Assembly (NCBI RefSeq): GCF_003261175.1
Contig: NZ_QLNP01000013.1
Span: 44,487 to 108,486 of the forward strand
Direction of reading: 5' to 3'
DNA length: 64,000 bases
From: Arthrobacter globiformis
Lineage (GTDB): Bacteria > Actinomycetota > Actinomycetes > Actinomycetales > Micrococcaceae
Shown in pieces: positions 60,304-64,000 of the stretch. Below the pieces are notes generated by a model that saw only the letters and a list, made by a program, of their open reading frames with translations, was not told where the DNA came from and ran no database searches. The position numbers were made by a program, and so were the translations under genes. Position 1 is the first letter of the stretch; the number at the start of each line of letters is the position of its first letter.

Positions 60304-61790
60304 CACTTGACGCTTTCCTTCTCCTCGAGACGCCGGCTCGCATGCTCGCGGGCGGCGGTTTCCTCAGCCTGGAGTTCATCCTGGAAGGCTGCGTAGCGGG
60401 CCAGGTGCGCGGGCCGGCGGCGCAGAACCAGCCAGGCCGCACCGAGCAGGACGAACCAGACGGGGGTGACCAGCAGGGCGGTCAGGGTGTCGGGCTGGGT
60501 GGTCAGGGTCCACAACACGAAGGCGAAGAACGCGAAGACCACCCACACCATGGGGATGCCGCCGGGCATCTTGAACTTGGAGGCCGTGTGGAGGTGCGGG
60601 CGGCGGCGCCGGAAGGCGATGTAACTGGCGAGGATGATCGACCAGACGAAGACGAAGCAGACGGCGGAAACGGTGGTGACCATGTCGAACGCCTTGCCGA
60701 CGTCCTGGCCGGCGTACATGAGCACTACGCCGGAGAGCAGCAGCACACAGGACAGGAACAGGGCGTTGTTGGGTACCTTCCGGCGGGACAGGTTGCCGAA
60801 GGCGGCAGGTGCGTCGCCTTCCTGGGCCAGGCCGTAGACCATGCGGGAGGTGGAGTAGATTCCGGAGTTGGCCGAGGACATCGCCGAGGTGAGCACCACG
60901 AGGTTGACCACCGTGGCGGCGGCTCCGAGCCCAGCCAGCGAGAACATCGCAATGAACGGGCTGTGGCCTGCGGCGAACTGGGTCCAGGGCGTGACGGACA
61001 TCAGGATGATGAGGGCGCCCACGTAGAAGAGCAGCACACGGATCGGAATGGAGTTGATGGCCTTGGGAAGGTTCTTCTCCGGGTTCTTGGCCTCCGCGGC
61101 CGTGGTGCCCACTAGTTCAATGCCCACAAAAGCGAACACGGCGATCTGGAAGCCGGCCACAAAACCCATGAATTCATTGGGGAAGAAGCCTCCATGGCTC
61201 CACAGGTTGGCGAAGCTTGCCTGTCCGGCGTCGCTCTGGAAGCCACTGAAGATCATGAACATGCCCACAATGATCAGGGCGGCGATGGCGATGATTTTGA
61301 TGAGGGCGAACCAGAATTCGGTTTCACCGAACGCCTTGACCGTGGCGAGGTTCAGCACCAGCAGGATGGCCACGGTGGCCAGGCCCGGGATCCACAGCGG
61401 CAGTCCGGGCCAGAGCTCGCGGGAGTACCCGGCGATGGCGATAACGTCCGCGATCCCGGTAATCACCCAGCAGAACCAGTAGGTCCATCCGGTGAAGAAC
61501 CCCGCCCACGGCCCCAGCAGGTCGGCGGCGAAATCGCTGAAAGACTTGTAGTTCAGGTTGCTCAACAGCAGCTCACCCATGGCCCGCATGACGAAGAAGA
61601 GCATGAAGCCGATGATCATGTACACGAAGATCACGGACGGCCCGGCCGCGGAAATGGTCTTGCCGGAGCCCATGAACAGGCCCGTGCCAATGGCACCGCC
61701 GATGGCGATCAATTGGATGTGCCGGTTGCTCAGCTGCCGCTCCAGGCGGGGAGCCTCACCGGCTGGGGAGGCGGGGGGATGAATCGTCAT
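60303..61790 (-). CDS. APC-family amino-acid permease (CycA-like)
   Basis: 495-aa, 12-span amino-acid permease. Family features: RHIQLIAIGGAIGTGLFMGSGKTISAAGPSVIFVYMIIGFMLFFVMRAMGELLL (span 1 with GAIGTGLF), FAFVGIELVGTTAAEAKNPEKNLPKAINSIP and SANSGIYSTSRMVYGLA. CycA-type members carry glycine, D-serine and D-alanine. ATG 61790 chosen (GGAG 7 bp upstream). It lies directly downstream of a tandem glycine riboswitch, supporting glycine as a substrate. First gene of permease-purU-MTHFR. Confidence 0.9.
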   Translation of the reverse strand: MTIHPPASPAGEAPRLERQLSNRHIQLIAIGGAIGTGLFMGSGKTISAAGPSVIFVYMIIGFMLFFVMRAMGELLLSNLNYKSFSDFAADLLGPWAGFFTGWTYWFCWVITGIADVIAIAGYSRELWPGLPLWIPGLATVAILLVLNLATVKAFGETEFWFALIKIIAIAALIIVGMFMIFSGFQSDAGQASFANLWSHGGFFPNEFMGFVAGFQIAVFAFVGIELVGTTAAEAKNPEKNLPKAINSIPIRVLLFYVGALIILMSVTPWTQFAAGHSPFIAMFSLAGLGAAATVVNLVVLTSAMSSANSGIYSTSRMVYGLAQEGDAPAAFGNLSRRKVPNNALFLSCVLLLSGVVLMYAGQDVGKAFDMVTTVSAVCFVFVWSIILASYIAFRRRRPHLHTASKFKMPGGIPMVWVVFAFFAFVLWTLTTQPDTLTALLVTPVWFVLLGAAWLVLRRRPAHLARYAAFQDELQAEETAAREHASRRLEEKESVK

Positions 61791-61832
61791 GAGGAACTCC
61801 ATCGTTCGGTGGCCATAGCCACACTGATTCGG

Positions 61833-62022
61833 TTCCTCCCCGCTCTGTCTTGGACCTGAGAGATTCCGCGGACATGGTCTTCCGCTTGCACCGTCGGTGA
61901 GGCAGGACGTGCCTGCCTGCTTTCCAGAGTTGCCTCGCCGCGGCGGTACGTGGGCCTGAGAGTTTCCTGGGGAGGGTTTGCTCCTACGGCGCCTGCTGAA
62001 CGTACCGGCAGGGCTCTCCCGC
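61833..62022 (-). ncRNA. Tandem glycine riboswitch ahead of the permease-purU operon
   Basis: Read on the minus strand: GGGAGAGCC start, then GCCGTAGGAGCAAACC and CCCAGGAAACTCTCAGGCCC (aptamer 1), a short linker, then CCGACGGTGCAAGCGG and GCGGAATCTCTCAGGTCC (aptamer 2) ending GGGGAGGAACC. The doubled CTCTCAGG/G-x-AAGCGG pattern is diagnostic of the cooperative glycine riboswitch. Start codon of the permease follows after ~42 nt. Glycine should turn the operon on. Confidence 0.92.
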
Positions 62023-62244
62023 CGCAGATCATAAGCATTTTCAGTTGTATCGAGAAAAAATTATGCGACCCGGCGGCGGCTGTCTTTCCGGCCCGTGCCG
62101 GTCAGCGCGGCCCCGCTGGCCACCGGATCAGTGTGGTCTTGGTCACGAAGAAATGTCAAACGGGCCTCCAATTTGGCCTGGGCTGAATTGTCCCGTAATC
62201 TGTGAGCCGAATCACCCCACATCTTCATAGCCTTTCGAACCGTG

Positions 62245-62436
62245 GCGGGAGAGTCCTCCCAGTCATTCACCGGGCAGGCGCCGTAGGAGCAAATCCTCCC
62301 CAGGAATCTCTCAGGCCCCCGTACCGCCGCGGCTAGGCAACTCTGGAAAGCAGTTCGGGTAACCGGGCTCACCGACGGTGCAAGCGGAGAACCATGTCCG
62401 CGGAATCTCTCAGGTCCAATACAGAGCGGGGAGGAA
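62245..62436 (+). ncRNA. Tandem glycine riboswitch ahead of gcvP
   Basis: On the plus strand: GGGAGAGTCC start, GCGCCGTAGGAGCAAATCC, CCCAGGAATCTCTCAGGCCC (aptamer 1), then CACCGACGGTGCAAGCGG and GCGGAATCTCTCAGGTCC (aptamer 2), ending GGGGAGGAACC. It matches the minus-strand riboswitch at nearly every position of the conserved cores. The gcvP start lies 48 nt downstream. Confidence 0.93.
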
Positions 62437-62484
62437 CCCAAACCATGCCGTGCCACACGTGGCCGGCCAAACCTGGAGTTCCTC

Positions 62485-64000
62485 ATGACGATTCAATCTC
62501 TTCCTTCAACGTTTGCCGACCGGCATATCGGCGCCCGGCGCCAGGCCGATATCGACACCATGCTCAAGAACATCGGCTATGACACTGTCGATGGCCTCGT
62601 GGATACCGCCGTTCCGGCGTCCATCCGCCAGGAGGACCCCCTCCGGCTCACCGCTGCCCTGGGCGAAGTTGAGGTTCTCTCCGAGCTTCGCCGCCTGGCC
62701 GCCAAGAACAAGACCGCCGTGCAGATGATCGGCCAGGGCTACTACGACACCGTGACGCCGCCGGTGATCCGGCGGAACGTCCTCGAAGCCCCTGCCTGGT
62801 ACACCGCGTACACCCCGTACCAGCCGGAGATTTCCCAGGGCCGGCTCGAGGCGCTGCTGAACTTCCAGACCATGGTCCAGGACCTGACCGCGTTACCGGT
62901 CGCCAACGCCTCCCTGCTGGATGAGGCGACGGCGGTGGCTGAGGCCGTACTGCTGATGCGCCGGGCGAACAAGGACATGCAGGCCAAGGACGGCAAGACG
63001 GTCCTGGACGCCGACTGCCTCCCCCAGACCATCGCCGTCGTGCTTGGCCGCGCCGAGGCCCTCGGCTTCGAGGTTGAGGTGGCGGACCTGTCCAAGGGAC
63101 TGCCCGACGGCGACATCAACGGCATCGTCCTCCAGCAGCCCGGCGTTTCGGGCCGGGTCTGGGACCAGACCGGCGTCATCGCCGCGGCCAAGGAGCGCGG
63201 CGCGCTGGTGACCGTGGCCGCCGACCTGCTGGCCCTGACCCTGATCACGCCTCCGGGCGAGCAGGGCGCCGACATCGCCGTCGGAACCGCCCAGCGCCTC
63301 GGGGTGCCGCTGTTCTTCGGCGGCCCGCACGCGGCCTACATGGCAGTGCGCACCGGCATGGAGCGCACGCTCCCCGGCCGCATCGTCGGCGTCTCCAAGG
63401 ACAACGCCGGCGCTCCGGCCTACCGCCTCGCCCTGCAGACCCGCGAGCAGCACATCCGCCGGGAGAAGGCGACCTCCAACATCTGCACGGCCCAGGCGCT
63501 GCTGGCCATCGTCTCCTCCTTTTACGCGGTCTACCACGGCCCCGACGGCCTGAAGGCAATCGCCGAAACCGTCCACAGCAACGCCCGCGTCCTCGCCACC
63601 GCGCTCAGGACGGCAGGCCGCGAACTGGTCAGCGACTCCTTCTTCGACACCCTCACTGTGCGCGTGCCCGGCAAGGCCACCAAGGTCATCACCGCGGCGG
63701 AAGCCCGCGGGATCAACCTGCGCCTCATCGACGCGGACACCGTGGGCGTTTCCATTGATGAGACGACGACGGCGGAGGTGCTTTCCGCGGTGGCCGTCGC
63801 CTTCGGCGCCGGTCCCGTGGGTGACGCTGTGGGCTTTGAACTGCCCGAGGCAGTCCTGCGCTCGTCCGCCTACCTGCAGCACCCGGTGTTCAACACGCAC
63901 CGGTCCGAAACCCAGCTGCTGCGTTACATCCGCAAGCTCTCGGACCGTGACCTGGCGCTGGACCGCACCATGATCCCGCTGGGCTCCTGCACCATGAAGC
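62485..64000 (+). CDS. gcvP: Glycine dehydrogenase (decarboxylating), P-protein, N-terminal part (cut by window end)
   Basis: First ~505 residues of the PLP-dependent P-protein that decarboxylates glycine and passes aminomethyl to the H-protein. Visible: [136 protein letters not shown], and the region ending IPLGSCTMK at the window edge. This is the single-chain long type; the catalytic lysine is beyond the window. ATG 62485 has GGAG upstream. Confidence 0.96.
   Translation, partial: MTIQSLPSTFADRHIGARRQADIDTMLKNIGYDTVDGLVDTAVPASIRQEDPLRLTAALGEVEVLSELRRLAAKNKTAVQMIGQGYYDTVTPPVIRRNVLEAPAWYTAYTPYQPEISQGRLEALLNFQTMVQDLTALPVANASLLDEATAVAEAVLLMRRANKDMQAKDGKTVLDADCLPQTIAVVLGRAEALGFEVEVADLSKGLPDGDINGIVLQQPGVSGRVWDQTGVIAAAKERGALVTVAADLLALTLITPPGEQGADIAVGTAQRLGVPLFFGGPHAAYMAVRTGMERTLPGRIVGVSKDNAGAPAYRLALQTREQHIRREKATSNICTAQALLAIVSSFYAVYHGPDGLKAIAETVHSNARVLATALRTAGRELVSDSFFDTLTVRVPGKATKVITAAEARGINLRLIDADTVGVSIDETTTAEVLSAVAVAFGAGPVGDAVGFELPEAVLRSSAYLQHPVFNTHRSETQLLRYIRKLSDRDLALDRTMIPLGSCTMK

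Noticed and set aside
62061-62486. 141-codon minus-strand frame over the gcvP riboswitch
   Set aside because: Most of it lies over conserved riboswitch RNA; only its last ~55 residues are outside and show no family or ribosome site.
1-64000. CRISPR arrays, tRNA/rRNA genes, insertion sequences, prophage
   Set aside because: No regularly spaced direct repeats with unique spacers, no tRNA cloverleaf signatures noticed, and no transposase, integrase or phage structural protein in any frame read.

Overview
The window is about 64 kb of high-GC DNA with long overlapping genes, GTG starts, lipoprotein and Tat signals, and a LacI/TetR/MarR regulator set typical of a soil actinobacterium. Gene content and protein style suggest the Micrococcaceae (Arthrobacter / Pseudarthrobacter / Paenarthrobacter type); that placement is inference. 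I see no rRNA, tRNA, CRISPR array, transposase or phage gene.

Layout. (1) 1-5007: a minus-strand beta-galactoside operon (two MalF/MalG-type permeases, a binding lipoprotein, a GH42 beta-galactosidase cut by the window edge), divergent from a LacI regulator with two matching palindromic operators between them. (2) 5060-7768: MarR regulator plus drug-type MFS pump, a GNAT acetyltransferase and a tiny helix-turn-helix protein. (3) 7789-19270 and 27595-40372: an arabinan / L-arabinose utilisation locus in two blocks. It has secreted GH43 and GH51 enzymes, a YtfQRT-YjfF-type furanose importer, a ChvE-GguAB-type importer, and araB-araD-araA with an aldose epimerase and two paralogous LacI regulators. 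Four copies of one 16-bp operator (TTGTKARCGCTAACAA) tie the block together. (4) 19373-27488: an accessory stretch of small and stress genes (LLM flavoprotein, TetR proteins, CsbD, Hsp20, DUF5655, EamA exporter) with an htrA-type protease gene that has lost its catalytic core. (5) 40455-47229: a secreted FG-GAP repeat protein, a Tat-exported multicopper oxidase coupled to a membrane protein, and an ammonium transporter. (6) 47178-57586: an amino-acid-type ABC importer followed by three luciferase-like flavoproteins and a DUF1684 protein, divergent from a flavoprotein-acetyltransferase fusion. I read this as an organosulfur or S-substituted-cysteine salvage system of unusual composition. (7) 57596-64000: an alpha/beta hydrolase, then two divergent transcription units each headed by a tandem glycine riboswitch: permease-purU-methylenetetrahydrofolate reductase on the minus strand and gcvP (cut by the window end) on the plus strand.

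How the parts work together. Secreted GH43/GH51 enzymes release arabinose from plant arabinan and arabinogalactan, the two ABC importers take it in, and AraB/AraD/AraA convert it to xylulose-5-phosphate. The GH42 operon would handle galactan side chains of the same polymers. Repeatedly, a strong intercistronic hairpin sits just after a binding-protein gene, which would keep binding protein above transporter. At the right end, glycine sensing is coupled to uptake, glycine cleavage and disposal of folate-bound one-carbon units.
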